A stretch of 64,000 bases of DNA from Paenibacillus turicensis (GCF_017873435.1 NZ_JAGGKG010000015.1:1-64000); one strand, 5' to 3'. Shown: positions 36,223 to 46,485, counted from the stretch's first letter. Program-made: numbers and translations. The notes: a model not told the origin generated them from the sequence alone.

Positions 36223-37158
36223 ATGTCTAAATCTACACGCCTGCTCGATATTCTTATTTTTATTAGTGCTAAAAAAAAGTTTACTGCACAAGAAATTGCA
36301 GATGAGTTCAACATTTCCACACGTACTGTGCATCGATATATTTTGGATTTAGCTGATATGGGCTTGCCCGTTTATGGAGAACAAGGACGACATGGCGGAT
36401 ATACTGTCATCACAAATACGTTACTAGCCCCCATTCTATTTACGGAAGATGAGGCTGTTGCTATCTTTTTTGCGTTTCAATCTTTGCAACATTACTATAG
36501 CTTACCCTTCTCCGCAGAGGTTAGTTCTGTCTCTAATAAGCTGTTATCTTCCCTTCATCCTGGTGCAAAAAATAAAGTCGAACGGTTGCGTCATCATTTA
36601 ACCTTTTGGAATCCACCTAGAATGATAGATACACCCTTATTAAAGGAAATTGTAGAAATATGTATATCAGGAAAAAATCTGCGAATGAAATATGCTTCAA
36701 AAGTAGGAGCCAGAGATAAATATATTCATCCCATTGGCGTTTACGCTCATGATGGCTTGTGGTACTTACCTGCACATGATTTGGATAAGGATAAGTTACT
36801 GCTATATCGGGTTGATCGCATCTTATCCATTGAAGACACTGAAGAGACAGAGTCACAATTTATTACTTTAGAGGAATGGTTTCATACTTATGATATTAAA
36901 AAGCCAATACAACTTCATCTAATTTTAACGGCAGAAGGCGTACGTCAATGTAAAAGCATCTCTTATTTCGAAAAATTTATTCATATTAATAAAGATGGTA
37001 ATGGTTACATTGATACAATAATAGATGAGGGCGAGTTATCCTTTATTACTCCGATATTATATCGTTTAGGACTCCATGCTAAAGTTGTAGAGCCTCAACA
37101 GCTCATTGACCACATGATGGAAAAAGCAAATGAAATTATGGGAATATACACAAAATAA
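36223..37158 (+). CDS. HTH-WYL family transcriptional regulator
   Basis: 311 residues. N-terminal helix-turn-helix (RLLDILIFISAKKKFTAQEIADEFNISTRTVHRYILDL, about 5-45) and a central WYL domain (about 140-205: LRMKYASKVGARDKYIHPIGVYAHDGLWYLPAHDLDK). The ligand is unknown; WYL domains bind small effectors or nucleic acids. The cat leader peptide starts 21 bases after its stop with no room for a promoter, so WYL gene and cat may be one transcript. Confidence 0.88.
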   Translation: MSKSTRLLDILIFISAKKKFTAQEIADEFNISTRTVHRYILDLADMGLPVYGEQGRHGGYTVITNTLLAPILFTEDEAVAIFFAFQSLQHYYSLPFSAEVSSVSNKLLSSLHPGAKNKVERLRHHLTFWNPPRMIDTPLLKEIVEICISGKNLRMKYASKVGARDKYIHPIGVYAHDGLWYLPAHDLDKDKLLLYRVDRILSIEDTEETESQFITLEEWFHTYDIKKPIQLHLILTAEGVRQCKSISYFEKFIHINKDGNGYIDTIIDEGELSFITPILYRLGLHAKVVEPQQLIDHMMEKANEIMGIYTK

Positions 37159-37178
37159 AGTTAAGGAGTGAACTATAC

Positions 37179-37217
37179 ATGGTAAAGACACGTGAAGTAC
37201 CTCCCAATTTAAAATAA
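37179..37217 (+). CDS. cat leader peptide
   Basis: A 12-codon frame reading MVKTREVPPNLK with its own AAGGAGTG ribosome binding site. The first four residues equal those of the cat-86 leader, where a chloramphenicol-bound ribosome stalls with codon 6 in the A/P region. Here codons 8-11 form the left arm of the hairpin hiding the cat ribosome binding site, so stalling would open it. Confidence 0.75.
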   Translation: MVKTREVPPNLK

Positions 37218-37230
37218 TAAATTCGGGAGG
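37200..37230 (+). promoter_or_regulatory. Translational attenuator hairpin of cat
   Basis: CCTCCCAATTT (37200-37210) pairs with AAATTCGGGAGG (37219-37230), one bulged C. The right arm contains GGGAGG, the cat Shine-Dalgarno sequence, eight bases before the cat ATG. This is the arrangement of inducible cat genes in Gram-positive bacteria. Confidence 0.8.
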
Positions 37231-37238
37231 ATAATATA

Positions 37239-37892
37239 ATGAAATTTATTGAAATTGATATGGAACACTGGGCAAGAAAAGAGCATTATAACCATTACAC
37301 CAATAACGTGAACTGTACTTTCAGTGTCACTGTTCAAATTGATATTACCAGCTTACTCCCTCTTCTCAAAGAGAAGGGATATAAAAGCTATCCCGCTCAA
37401 ATCTACATGTTATCTAAGGTTGTTAATCAGCTTCCAGAGTTCAGAATGGATATTAATGATCAGGGCAATGTAGGTTATTGGGAACAAGTAAATCCCATGT
37501 ATACAATTTTAAATTCCAGCACAAACACATTTTCTGCTCTATGGACAAAATACGATGTAAACTTTGGGCAATTTTATGAGTTGTTTTTAAAAGAAACTAC
37601 CCAATATGCTAATTGCGATCGTATTTTATTCCCCCAGAGTTCTATCCCAGCTAACGTTTTTAATATTTCTAGTCTTCCATGGGTAGACTTTACAGCCTTT
37701 AATCTTAATGTTTCGCCAAATAAAAACTACCTTTTTCCGATTTTTACAATCGGGAAATATATTCAGGAAAATGGAAAAACACTTATGCCACTTGCAATCC
37801 AATGTCATCATGCTGCTTGTGATGGCTGGCACGTTGGGAAGTTTGTAGAATTGCTACGTGAACTGGCAATAACACCAAGTCGTTGGTTATAG
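37239..37892 (+). CDS. cat: Type A chloramphenicol O-acetyltransferase
   Basis: 217 residues, the standard length of trimeric CAT. It acetylates the 3-hydroxyl of chloramphenicol with acetyl-CoA. The catalytic motif HHAACDGWH (HHxxxDGxH) is intact near residue 190, and the FTAFNLNV and YPAQIYML-like segments typical of the family are present. Expression is probably induced by chloramphenicol through the leader peptide. Codon use and base composition look like the neighbours and there is no mobile element, so it appears to be a resident gene. Confidence 0.93.
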   Translation: MKFIEIDMEHWARKEHYNHYTNNVNCTFSVTVQIDITSLLPLLKEKGYKSYPAQIYMLSKVVNQLPEFRMDINDQGNVGYWEQVNPMYTILNSSTNTFSALWTKYDVNFGQFYELFLKETTQYANCDRILFPQSSIPANVFNISSLPWVDFTAFNLNVSPNKNYLFPIFTIGKYIQENGKTLMPLAIQCHHAACDGWHVGKFVELLRELAITPSRWL

Positions 37893-37918
37893 CGTTTAAT
37901 CTAGCTTTTATCTAAATA

Positions 37919-37972
37919 AAAAGAGTAACAAGGGGATATGGATTAATTCCATGTCTCTCCCTTATTACTCTT
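37919..37972. terminator. Bidirectional terminator between cat and the transglutaminase-like gene
   Basis: AAGAGTAA..TTACTCTT outer stem with inner AAGGG/CCCTT and ATGGA/TCCAT pairings, A-rich before and T-rich after. Confidence 0.8.
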
Positions 37973-38039
37973 GTAATATTGTTGTCCAGTTATCAGTTAT
38001 ATTGTTATCTTGTATCTTGTTACCTCGCGTCTGCTGCCA

Positions 38040-39176
38040 CTACTCCCAACGGATTTCAACCTTCCAATCATCAGTATCCTCAAGCTTCTCTATCAAGTAG
38101 CTGATTTTACCGATCTTCAATGAATACAAGCTTGCTAATTCAGTAATTAATTGATCTTCAGTACCTGAATAGCGAATAAGTCCATGCTTACGCCCTTTTT
38201 TTATTTGCATAGCTATTTTAGAGACTAAATCCTCGCTACTAAGAACAACTGCGTCTTTAGCATACAAATGTAAACCTAAATCCTCTGAAATCTCCTCATA
38301 ACGCTCGCCTTTTTTTCCTGCATTAGTATCCACTAAACCTAACAGTACATCACGATAATTACTATTCGCAGCAGGGTAATTTTTGCGATTCCATGTATGA
38401 TCTACTGCTAATTGTTGATCTGTTTTTAAATAATAAGTATATTTTACGCCACCTTTAAATAACGTATCATCCCCTGGATCATCCCAAGTCGTGTCCATGT
38501 GGTACCATTTTCCGTCTAGCTTCACTAAGTTCCAAGCATGGAGTTGACCCTTCGCTGTACCCTCTACGATTTTACTCGTAAAGCCAGCTTCCTCCAACAT
38601 TTTATAAGCTAATAGTGTGTAGCCTTGACAGACTACCTCTCCAATTTTAAGACCCTCATAAGCAGTAAAATTTTTAAGTCCATGGTCATACTTTAAATTT
38701 TGAACCACATAATCATGAATAACCTTGATTTTTTCATGGTCCGTCATATTTTTCTTAATAATATGCTGCACAATTTTTTTTACTTTTGAATTTACATATG
38801 CAGTTTGTGCTTTAGTTTCACGATATACAAACTTTACTGTAACTTTAGTTGAAGAAGTTCTCCCTTTCCACGAAAAAACATAACGATCAACAATATATTT
38901 TGTATATGGATCACGCTCAAGCGCGATAGCAATAGACTGCTTAAGTTGACTTTCCAGATTAGCCGTGGATCCCTTATAGCGGAAGCTCATGGCTGGTTTA
39001 CGTTCCAGCAAATCTTGTGCCAACTGATTTTGAATTTGTTTAAATGAAGTAAAGGTAGGAACAGACTCCGAAGCTGCGTGTACCTCTGGAATTCCCCAGC
39101 CAGGAGGAATCGTACCAAATAATATTGTACTAGCAATACTTATCGCAACCCATCGCTGATGTCCTTTTTTAGCCAT
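38040..39176 (-). CDS. Secreted transglutaminase-like protein
   Basis: About 378 residues with an N-terminal signal/anchor (VAISIASTILFGTIPPG). The transglutaminase core has Cys in IGEVVCQGYTLLAYKML (about 195), His in QLHAWNLVKLDGKWYHMDTTWDDP and the Asp of the same block, i.e. a complete Cys-His-Asp triad. Such proteins act as cysteine proteases or crosslinkers at the cell surface. The C-terminal 130 residues have no recognised domain. GAGGTGAGC supports ATG at 39174-39176. The 39177-39488 gap upstream is AT-rich; I see no further feature in it. Confidence 0.82.
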   Translation of the reverse strand: MAKKGHQRWVAISIASTILFGTIPPGWGIPEVHAASESVPTFTSFKQIQNQLAQDLLERKPAMSFRYKGSTANLESQLKQSIAIALERDPYTKYIVDRYVFSWKGRTSSTKVTVKFVYRETKAQTAYVNSKVKKIVQHIIKKNMTDHEKIKVIHDYVVQNLKYDHGLKNFTAYEGLKIGEVVCQGYTLLAYKMLEEAGFTSKIVEGTAKGQLHAWNLVKLDGKWYHMDTTWDDPGDDTLFKGGVKYTYYLKTDQQLAVDHTWNRKNYPAANSNYRDVLLGLVDTNAGKKGERYEEISEDLGLHLYAKDAVVLSSEDLVSKIAMQIKKGRKHGLIRYSGTEDQLITELASLYSLKIGKISYLIEKLEDTDDWKVEIRWE

Positions 39177-39488
39177 ATGCTCACCTCTTGTCCACAATTT
39201 ACTTTAAACAAGTTACATGGTTGTCCACCAATCTATTTCAATTGTAACACAGCTTTTTATGCAGAAGTCTTCTAGTTTTGTCGAGTAGATAATGTGATGA
39301 ATTCATGCAAATATTTACTTTTTTTGATGTACTCAATATGAAAATCATTAATTGTCATAATTTTGTTCAGTGAATTTTTTGTGAAAACGCCATTAAAAGG
39401 ATAACATTTATGTATAATAAAAAATAAATAAAATTGTGATTTAAATCATATCTTTTTTTCGTTTCGCCGATAGGAGTGAAGATGGCTT

Positions 39489-39662
39489 ATGAGTATTGGA
39501 TTATATATTGCTGTAATGGTGCCTGTATTTATTATCGCTCCACTAGTTAGCTTAGGGATTCTGCGATTATATCAAGGTCGTAAAAAGTCAGGCTTCCGAC
39601 TCATCGGAAGTGCAATTGCCAGCTTTGCTTTGATGCAGGTAGCAAAACATCTTTTTGAATAG
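39489..39662 (+). CDS. Small membrane protein, 57 residues
   Basis: Starts MSIGLYIAVMVPVFIIAPLV, continues with a basic loop LRLYQGRKKSGF and a second hydrophobic stretch LIGSAIASFALMQVAKHL: a two-helix hairpin protein. A GGAGTG lies 17 bases upstream, further than ideal; an overlapping frame from ATG 39482 has better spacing but a poor sequence. A terminator follows. No family recognised. Confidence 0.55.
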   Translation: MSIGLYIAVMVPVFIIAPLVSLGILRLYQGRKKSGFRLIGSAIASFALMQVAKHLFE

Positions 39663-39690
39663 ACAAAAAATGATACATGAATATAAAACA

Positions 39691-39731
39691 AAGGTTGCCA
39701 TCGCCATCTTTTTCGGATGAAAGGCAACCTT
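39691..39731. terminator. Bidirectional terminator before the glutaredoxin gene
   Basis: AAGGTTGCC/GGCAACCTT with T-rich flanks, between convergent genes. Confidence 0.85.
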
Positions 39732-39774
39732 ATTTGTTATTAAAGTATGATTAACATCTCACTAATGCAGCTTC

Positions 39775-40002
39775 TTAAGATAATGCCTTATCGAATTGCA
39801 ATTTGTTCATCCCTACAATTCTTTTATCGCCAATGACAGTAACAGGCACAGCACGAAGACCCATATCCCATACCTGTTGTGCATAGTCCTCGTTTTGCTC
39901 AATATTGCGTTCTTCAAATTGTACGCCTTTATCGTTCAAAAATGATTTTACCTGACGACAGTGAGGACAGTTTGTACTTGTATAAACAATTACATTTTCC
40001 AT
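39775..40002 (-). CDS. Glutaredoxin-like protein (NrdH/YruB type)
   Basis: 75 residues, one thioredoxin-fold domain. Active site TNCPHCRQVKSFL (CPHC), cis-Pro in RAVPVTVIGDKRIVGMN. Probably a disulfide reductant fed by thioredoxin reductase, whose gene lies directly upstream (47 bp) in the same direction. Confidence 0.9.
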   Translation of the reverse strand: MENVIVYTSTNCPHCRQVKSFLNDKGVQFEERNIEQNEDYAQQVWDMGLRAVPVTVIGDKRIVGMNKLQFDKALS

Positions 40003-40048
40003 TTAAATTCCCTCATTTCTATATATGGATTAAAAATTAGTCGTTATT

Positions 40049-40996
40049 TTAAACAGAAACCTGCTGTGGATCATGCTCCATGCTCTCAATATATTTCTCA
40101 CAATCCAGCGCAGCCATACATCCACTACCCGCCGCAGTAATCGCTTGACGATAGCGGTTATCTTGAACATCTCCACAAGCAAAAATACCTGGGATATTTG
40201 TTTCACTTGTGCCTGGCTTCACTACGATATAACCATTTTCATCTGTATCTACTAAGCCTTTGACAAATCCTGTGTTCGGATGGTGGCCAATCGCTACAAA
40301 CACACCACTTGCTGTAATGATTTCTTCTTCATTTGTTGCATTATTACGTACTTTCAGACCTGTAACCCCATTTTCACCAGTAAGTACTTCAAGTGGCGTA
40401 CGATCTAATGCCATCTCTACCTTCTCATTGTTGCGTACACGATCTTGCATAATTTTGGAACCACGTAATTCCTCACGACGGTGAACCAAAGTCACTTTGG
40501 ATGCAAACTTCGTTAAGAAGCCAGCTTCCTCCAAAGCGGAATCCCCACCGCCAATAACGATAATTTCTTTACCGCGGAAGAAAAATCCGTCACAAGTCGC
40601 ACATGTGCTTACGCCACGACCTATATTGTCTTGCTCCCCTGGAATACCGAGGTATTTTGCAGAAGCACCGGTTGAAATAATAAGTGTATCTGTCACAAGC
40701 TCTCCAAGACCTTCAACTTGTAATTTAAATGGACGGTTGCTTGCATCAATGCTATTCACCCAGCCCGTACGGAACTCTGCACCAAAGCGTTCCGCCTGCT
40801 TACGCATATTGTCCATCAATTCTGGTCCCATAATGCCATCCGGAAAACCTGGGAAGTTCTCAACTTCAGTTGTAGTTGTTAACTGTCCACCTGGCTGTGG
40901 TCCTTCAATTACAAGTGGGCTCAAATTAGCACGTGCAAGGTAAATTGCAGCGGTTAAACCCGCTGGCCCTGTTCCAACAATAATTGATTTATACAT
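40049..40996 (-). CDS. trxB: Thioredoxin reductase
   Basis: About 315 residues. FAD-binding GTGPAGLTAAIYLARANL, redox-active CATC in GVSTCATCDGFFFRGKE, NADPH-binding VIGGGDSALEEA, and a final GIFACGDVQDNRYRQAITAAGSG. It transfers electrons from NADPH to thioredoxin or to the adjacent glutaredoxin-like protein. GGAGGATTT supports ATG at 40994-40996. Confidence 0.95.
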   Translation of the reverse strand: MYKSIIVGTGPAGLTAAIYLARANLSPLVIEGPQPGGQLTTTTEVENFPGFPDGIMGPELMDNMRKQAERFGAEFRTGWVNSIDASNRPFKLQVEGLGELVTDTLIISTGASAKYLGIPGEQDNIGRGVSTCATCDGFFFRGKEIIVIGGGDSALEEAGFLTKFASKVTLVHRREELRGSKIMQDRVRNNEKVEMALDRTPLEVLTGENGVTGLKVRNNATNEEEIITASGVFVAIGHHPNTGFVKGLVDTDENGYIVVKPGTSETNIPGIFACGDVQDNRYRQAITAAGSGCMAALDCEKYIESMEHDPQQVSV

Positions 40997-41152
40997 ATAT
41001 AAATCCTCCTTCAAAGAGTGTTCTTAGTGGTTTATTTTTTCGTTCAAGATGTGCGGCATCCTTATTTATAATTATGTTAAATAAGCACTAGAGTGTCAAT
41101 TCTTCTACTGGTAGGGTTCAGTGAATATTACATGAAGTTATGATGAAGTCCC

Positions 41153-43102
41153 CTATCGCAGTAGACGTAACCCGTTTAAAATGACTAAAATTGTACTGCC
41201 CTCATGTCCAACAACACCAAGCGGCAACGGTAAACCTTGTATAAAATTACTTGCCACTAATAAAGAGATCACCATTGCGGCAAAGGTTAAATTTTGCTTA
41301 ATAATTTTTTTGGTCCGTCTTGCAAGTGTAAGTGTATGCACCATATGCTCTAGTGAATCATTCATTAATACCACATCTGCGACATCCAGCGCTGCTCCGC
41401 TACCTGCGGCTCCCATCGCAATCCCTACAGTGGCCGTTGCGAGTGCAGGTGCATCATTCACGCCATCCCCAACCATAATTACGCCCCCACAGCTCTCTCT
41501 AAGCTGTGATACATATTTAACCTTATCTTCTGGTAATAAATCTGCATACACATGATCAATACCCGCTTCTCTGGCAATTGCCGCAGCAGTAAGTTCACGA
41601 TCCCCAGTTAACATGACGGTGGTAATCCCCATATCATGTAGCTTTGTAATCGTCGCTTTAGCTTGAGGGCGTAATGTATCCTGCATCGCAAATAAACCAA
41701 CATACTCACCATCACATTGAATCACAGAGATGGTATTCCCCGCTTGCGACAAATGACGTATATTTTGACACATCTGTTCAGGCATCTCCACATCTTTTTC
41801 ATTTGCCTTAGTAATTCGCCACACATTGCCTGCAATACGTGCCTCTACACCTTGACCTGCAAGAGCCGTAAGTTGTTCAATTTCTTCATTTTCTTGAAGC
41901 TTAACGCCTTGCTCCACAGCATAGGAAACAATCGCACGGGCTAACGGATGCTCAGACAAGCTTTCAGCAGATGCACAAGCCTTGATCACCTCTATCTTGT
42001 CATATCCTGATTCAGTGTAAAACTCTGTTACAATTGGCGCTCCCTTTGTCAGAGTTCCTGTCTTATCGAAAGCAACCACATTTATTTCGCTAAGTAAGTC
42101 CATGCATGCTCCACTTTTAAACAACACACCGTTACGAGCACTTCTCGACATCGCAGATAAAATGGCAGGCATGACAGAAGACACAATAGCGCAAGGTGAT
42201 GCGACCACCATAAATACCATCGCTTTATAAAAAGCAGCTTGCCAAGACCACGCCATCCATAATGGCGGAATGAGAATTAGTAACACTGTTACTACAATTA
42301 CTGCTTTTGCATACATACCTTCGAGACGTTTAATCCATCTTTGAGAAACGGGAACCTGTTGTTCAGCTTGCTCTACCAATGTAATAATCTTCGAAAACAA
42401 GGTATCAGAAGCAAGACTAGTTACTATTACGTACAATGCACCTTCTCCATTAAGCGAACCCGCGTACACCTCATCGCCAGTTTCTTTGTCTAACGGAACC
42501 GATTCACCAGTAATTGCCGCCTGATTAACGGAAGAACGACCTGTTTGTACCTTACCATCTACAGGGATCACTTCACCAGGCTTAATAACAACTATATCGC
42601 CAATGAGTAAATCTTGTACAGATACCTGACTGAGTCCACTCTCTGTCATTTTCCAAGCTAGCTCAGGACGCATGGACACCAATGCTGAAATATCTTTATG
42701 ACTACGTTCGCTTGCTATCGATTCTAACGCCCCACTTAACGCAAAAATAAAGATCAGTGCTGCCCCTTCATTCCAATAACCAATCGTGGCTGCGCCCATT
42801 GCTGCGAAGATCATGAGCAAGTTAACGTCAATATCACGTTCTTCCCATAGATGGATTAGTCCCTCTTTTGTTTTGATAAATCCACCAATTACATAGGCGA
42901 CAACATACATCGTAATAGACAACCATTGCGACCAATAAGACAGGCTCCAAGCGGCTAAAATAAAAACACCACTTAACATAGCCATCATAAATTCTGGATG
43001 ACGAATCGCTTCCCCTAACCATTTCATCGGGCCTTTGCCAGGTGGCTGACCCCCAATCGATTTTTGTATTACAGTATTATTTTTATGAATGGCTTGCATC
43101 AT
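41153..43102 (-). CDS. P1B-4-type heavy-metal ATPase (PfeT/ZosA-like)
   Basis: About 649 residues. P-type signatures: TGES in AAITGESVPLDKETGDEVYAG, phosphorylation loop FDKTGTLTKG, HP motif LSEHPLARAI, and hinge GDGVNDAPALA. Metal-selectivity motifs are SPC in VVASPCAIVSSVMP and HEGST in VVGHEGSTILVILNG, the P1B-4 pattern, with no N-terminal metal-binding domain. PfeT of B. subtilis exports ferrous iron and is PerR-regulated. A Fur-family box at the -10 region here fits similar control. I use ATG 43100-43102 after GGGGAGAG. Confidence 0.88.
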   Translation of the reverse strand: MMQAIHKNNTVIQKSIGGQPPGKGPMKWLGEAIRHPEFMMAMLSGVFILAAWSLSYWSQWLSITMYVVAYVIGGFIKTKEGLIHLWEERDIDVNLLMIFAAMGAATIGYWNEGAALIFIFALSGALESIASERSHKDISALVSMRPELAWKMTESGLSQVSVQDLLIGDIVVIKPGEVIPVDGKVQTGRSSVNQAAITGESVPLDKETGDEVYAGSLNGEGALYVIVTSLASDTLFSKIITLVEQAEQQVPVSQRWIKRLEGMYAKAVIVVTVLLILIPPLWMAWSWQAAFYKAMVFMVVASPCAIVSSVMPAILSAMSRSARNGVLFKSGACMDLLSEINVVAFDKTGTLTKGAPIVTEFYTESGYDKIEVIKACASAESLSEHPLARAIVSYAVEQGVKLQENEEIEQLTALAGQGVEARIAGNVWRITKANEKDVEMPEQMCQNIRHLSQAGNTISVIQCDGEYVGLFAMQDTLRPQAKATITKLHDMGITTVMLTGDRELTAAAIAREAGIDHVYADLLPEDKVKYVSQLRESCGGVIMVGDGVNDAPALATATVGIAMGAAGSGAALDVADVVLMNDSLEHMVHTLTLARRTKKIIKQNLTFAAMVISLLVASNFIQGLPLPLGVVGHEGSTILVILNGLRLLR

Positions 43103-43132
43103 AATCTCTCCCCTCATGAAGTTGCTCTAATT

Positions 43133-43151
43133 GAGAATGAATACCATTGTT
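43133..43151 (-). promoter_or_regulatory. Second, weaker Fur-family-like site
   Basis: GAGAATGAATACCATTGTT matches 13 of 19 positions of the classical Fur box by eye. It lies about 30 bp ahead of the ATPase start, within its leader. Confidence 0.3.
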
Positions 43152-43169
43152 ATCTCCCTAAAAATAGCA

Positions 43170-43200
43170 CATGCTGCTCCGGGAAGGCCGGAGCAGCATG
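43170..43200. promoter_or_regulatory. Perfect 13-bp hairpin in the ATPase leader
   Basis: CATGCTGCTCCGG / CCGGAGCAGCATG with loop of five bases. On the minus strand it is followed by TGCTATTTTTAGG, i.e. a T-run after six bases, so it could be an attenuator or a mRNA stabiliser of the PfeT-like gene. Confidence 0.6.
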
Positions 43201-43244
43201 GTATTGTAGCTATCATTATGAAATTTTAATTTTTCATTCTAATT

Positions 43245-43294
43245 GAGAACGATAATCATTTTTGTATTTATACAATTTTGTTTACTCTTTACAA
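43245..43294 (-). promoter_or_regulatory. Promoter and Fur/PerR-type box of the PfeT-like gene
   Basis: Promoter -35 TTGTAA (43289-43294), 16 bp, -10 TATAAA (43267-43272). Just downstream, GAGAACGATAATCATTTTT (43245-43263) agrees with 15 of 19 bases of GATAATGATAATCATTATC. A repressor bound there would block initiation. Fur and PerR boxes are similar, so the regulator cannot be named from sequence. Confidence 0.6.
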
Positions 43295-43347
43295 CTTTAG
43301 TTTCATTTTAAACCTTTTGGCGGGGGTTGTAAACAAGAATAATAAAA

Positions 43348-44232
43348 TTAGACGTTGCGAATGACTTCTATAAAGTTAGAGACAGTGCTTGGAAGCTCCT
43401 CATTATTACGAGTACATATCGCAATTATATTTTTCATATGAACTCCTTCTACAAATACTCTTGCTAAAAGCCCACGTTCTACATAATCACGAACAACTAA
43501 CGAGGAGACAAAATTAGCACCATAACCAGCAACAACAGCTGTAATGACTTCATGTAATCCATTAAATTGCAAATTAATCATCGGTGCCGGTGTATTAAAC
43601 GTACGACACAAAGAAAATAGTCTTTCCCTTGTTGAGCTTCCTTCTTCACGCATTACAAAAGGTTCTTTTACTATATCTGATAACGAAACCTGTTGATTCG
43701 CATAACGATGTTGAGGTGCAACAACAAACCATAACTCATCTTCAAACAAGTTTTCCTTTAAAACGGAGTCAGGATATTCTTCTGTTAATCCTCCATAAAT
43801 CGCAATATCTACTTCTACATCTAACAATTTTTTTAATGCACCACTTGAATTTGTTGTTGTTACACTAATGTCAATTTGCTCGTATTGTTGCTTAAATTGT
43901 GCTAACCAAGCTGGGATGAGGAAATGAGAAGGTAAATATGTTGCAGCAATCCTTAAGCTACCGACAGTACCCTGACTATAATCTTGTGCTAATTGCTCGA
44001 TCTGACGTTCAATCATAAAAATCCGCTTGGCATACAGGTCTATTTCTTTTCCTATATCCGTAACAACCACCCCCCTGCCTTGCGGTTTAAGTAAAGGAAA
44101 GCCTAATTCTCGTTCTAGATTTTTAATCTGAGCAGTGACAGAAGGTTGGCTAATTTTTAACTGCTCCGAAGCCACAGTCACACTCCCCGTAGCTGCAACG
44201 GTATGAAATAAACGCAAAGCATGTAAGTTCAT
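43348..44232 (-). CDS. LysR-family transcriptional regulator
   Basis: 294 residues. N-terminal winged helix LRLFHTVAATGSVTVASEQLKISQPSVTAQIKNLERELGFPLL and a periplasmic-binding-like effector domain (about 90-290). The sequence resembles the CysL/YwfK and CbbR-like branch (TYLPSHFLIPAWLAQF). It diverges from the O-methyltransferase gene, its likely target. AAGGAGGGG precedes ATG. Confidence 0.9.
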   Translation of the reverse strand: MNLHALRLFHTVAATGSVTVASEQLKISQPSVTAQIKNLERELGFPLLKPQGRGVVVTDIGKEIDLYAKRIFMIERQIEQLAQDYSQGTVGSLRIAATYLPSHFLIPAWLAQFKQQYEQIDISVTTTNSSGALKKLLDVEVDIAIYGGLTEEYPDSVLKENLFEDELWFVVAPQHRYANQQVSLSDIVKEPFVMREEGSSTRERLFSLCRTFNTPAPMINLQFNGLHEVITAVVAGYGANFVSSLVVRDYVERGLLARVFVEGVHMKNIIAICTRNNEELPSTVSNFIEVIRNV

Positions 44233-44260
44233 ATTTTATATCCCCTCCTTAGATTTCATT

Positions 44261-44279
44261 TTATATATTTTTTATATAA
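44261..44279. promoter_or_regulatory. Candidate LysR operator
   Basis: TTATATA-N5-TATATAA perfect inverted repeat in the divergent intergenic region between the LysR and methyltransferase genes. The area is very AT-rich, so chance is possible. Confidence 0.3.
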
Positions 44280-44377
44280 TTACTTCATTTATATATATTA
44301 TATTTATATTTAATTTTAATTTACAATCAATTTAGAACAACAATAAAACAAAAATAATAAAATTGAGGTGGTTTTAA

Positions 44378-45049
44378 ATGAGTCAGAAAAAGTTATGGGA
44401 GAAAGTTGATCAGTATATTGCAGAGAAGTTAATTCCTCATGATCCTCTACTAGAACAAGTTCTACTTGCCAATAATCAAAACAAGCTACCTGCATATGAT
44501 GTAAGCCCCGCCCAAGGAAAGCTATTAAATCTTTTAGTACAGCTAAAAGGGGCAACTCGTATTTTAGAGATTGGAACCTTAGGTGGCTACAGTACAATTT
44601 GGATGGGCAGAGCATTATCACCAAGCGGAAAAATAGTGACTTTAGAAATAGACCCGTTACATGCCAAGGTAGCTCAGGCAAATATAGATCTTGCAAACTT
44701 ACCTTGCTCTGTAGAAATCCGAGTAGGCAATGCCTTAGATCAATTAGCCCAGATGAAGAAAGAGAACGTAGAGACGTTTGACTTGATTTTTATTGATGCA
44801 GACAAACCAAATAATCCACAATATTTAAATTGGGCGCTTCAATTTTCCCATCCGGGGACATTAATTATTGGGGATAACGTTATTCGTGACGGGGAAGTAA
44901 TTAATTCCGAAAGCGAAGATCCACGTGTGCAAGGGGTAAGGCAATTTTACGATCTATTAGCGCAGGAGAAAAGAATTACAGCTACCGGGATTCAAACTGT
45001 TGGCCAAAAGGGATACGATGGATTTGTAATGGGTGTAGTAACCCATTAA
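44378..45049 (+). CDS. SAM-dependent O-methyltransferase (COMT-like)
   Basis: 223 residues. The family core is clear: ILEIGTLGGYSTIWMGRAL (SAM site), IVTLEIDPLHAKVAQANI, FDLIFIDADKPNNPQYLNWAL (metal-binding Asp) and GTLIIGDNVIRDGEV. Cation-dependent O-methyltransferase of catechol or similar phenols; substrate unknown. TTGAGGTGG precedes the ATG. Divergent from the LysR gene. Confidence 0.9.
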   Translation: MSQKKLWEKVDQYIAEKLIPHDPLLEQVLLANNQNKLPAYDVSPAQGKLLNLLVQLKGATRILEIGTLGGYSTIWMGRALSPSGKIVTLEIDPLHAKVAQANIDLANLPCSVEIRVGNALDQLAQMKKENVETFDLIFIDADKPNNPQYLNWALQFSHPGTLIIGDNVIRDGEVINSESEDPRVQGVRQFYDLLAQEKRITATGIQTVGQKGYDGFVMGVVTH

Positions 45050-45060
45050 TTACACAAAAA

Positions 45061-45120
45061 AAGAAGGGCTCTCTCTTAGCTGTCTGAACAACTGTTCTAA
45101 ACAGAGAAAGCGTCCTTCTT
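45061..45120 (+). terminator. Terminator after the O-methyltransferase gene
   Basis: AAGAAGG/CCTTCTT outer stem with inner CTCT..AGAG pairing, followed by GTTTATTTTT. Confidence 0.75.
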
Positions 45121-45162
45121 GTTTATTTTTAATCAGAAAAATTGTATAAGAAGATTACATTA

Positions 45163-46485
<1,323 letters not shown>

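Noticed and set aside
37141-37900. Recent horizontal transfer of cat on a mobile element
   Set aside because: No insertion sequence, integrase or base-composition jump is visible around it; only a partial copy of the non-coding repeat lies upstream of the WYL gene.
40497-40943. 148-codon plus-strand frame inside trxB
   Set aside because: Antisense to a clear trxB; composition and lack of a start signal mark it as a shadow frame.
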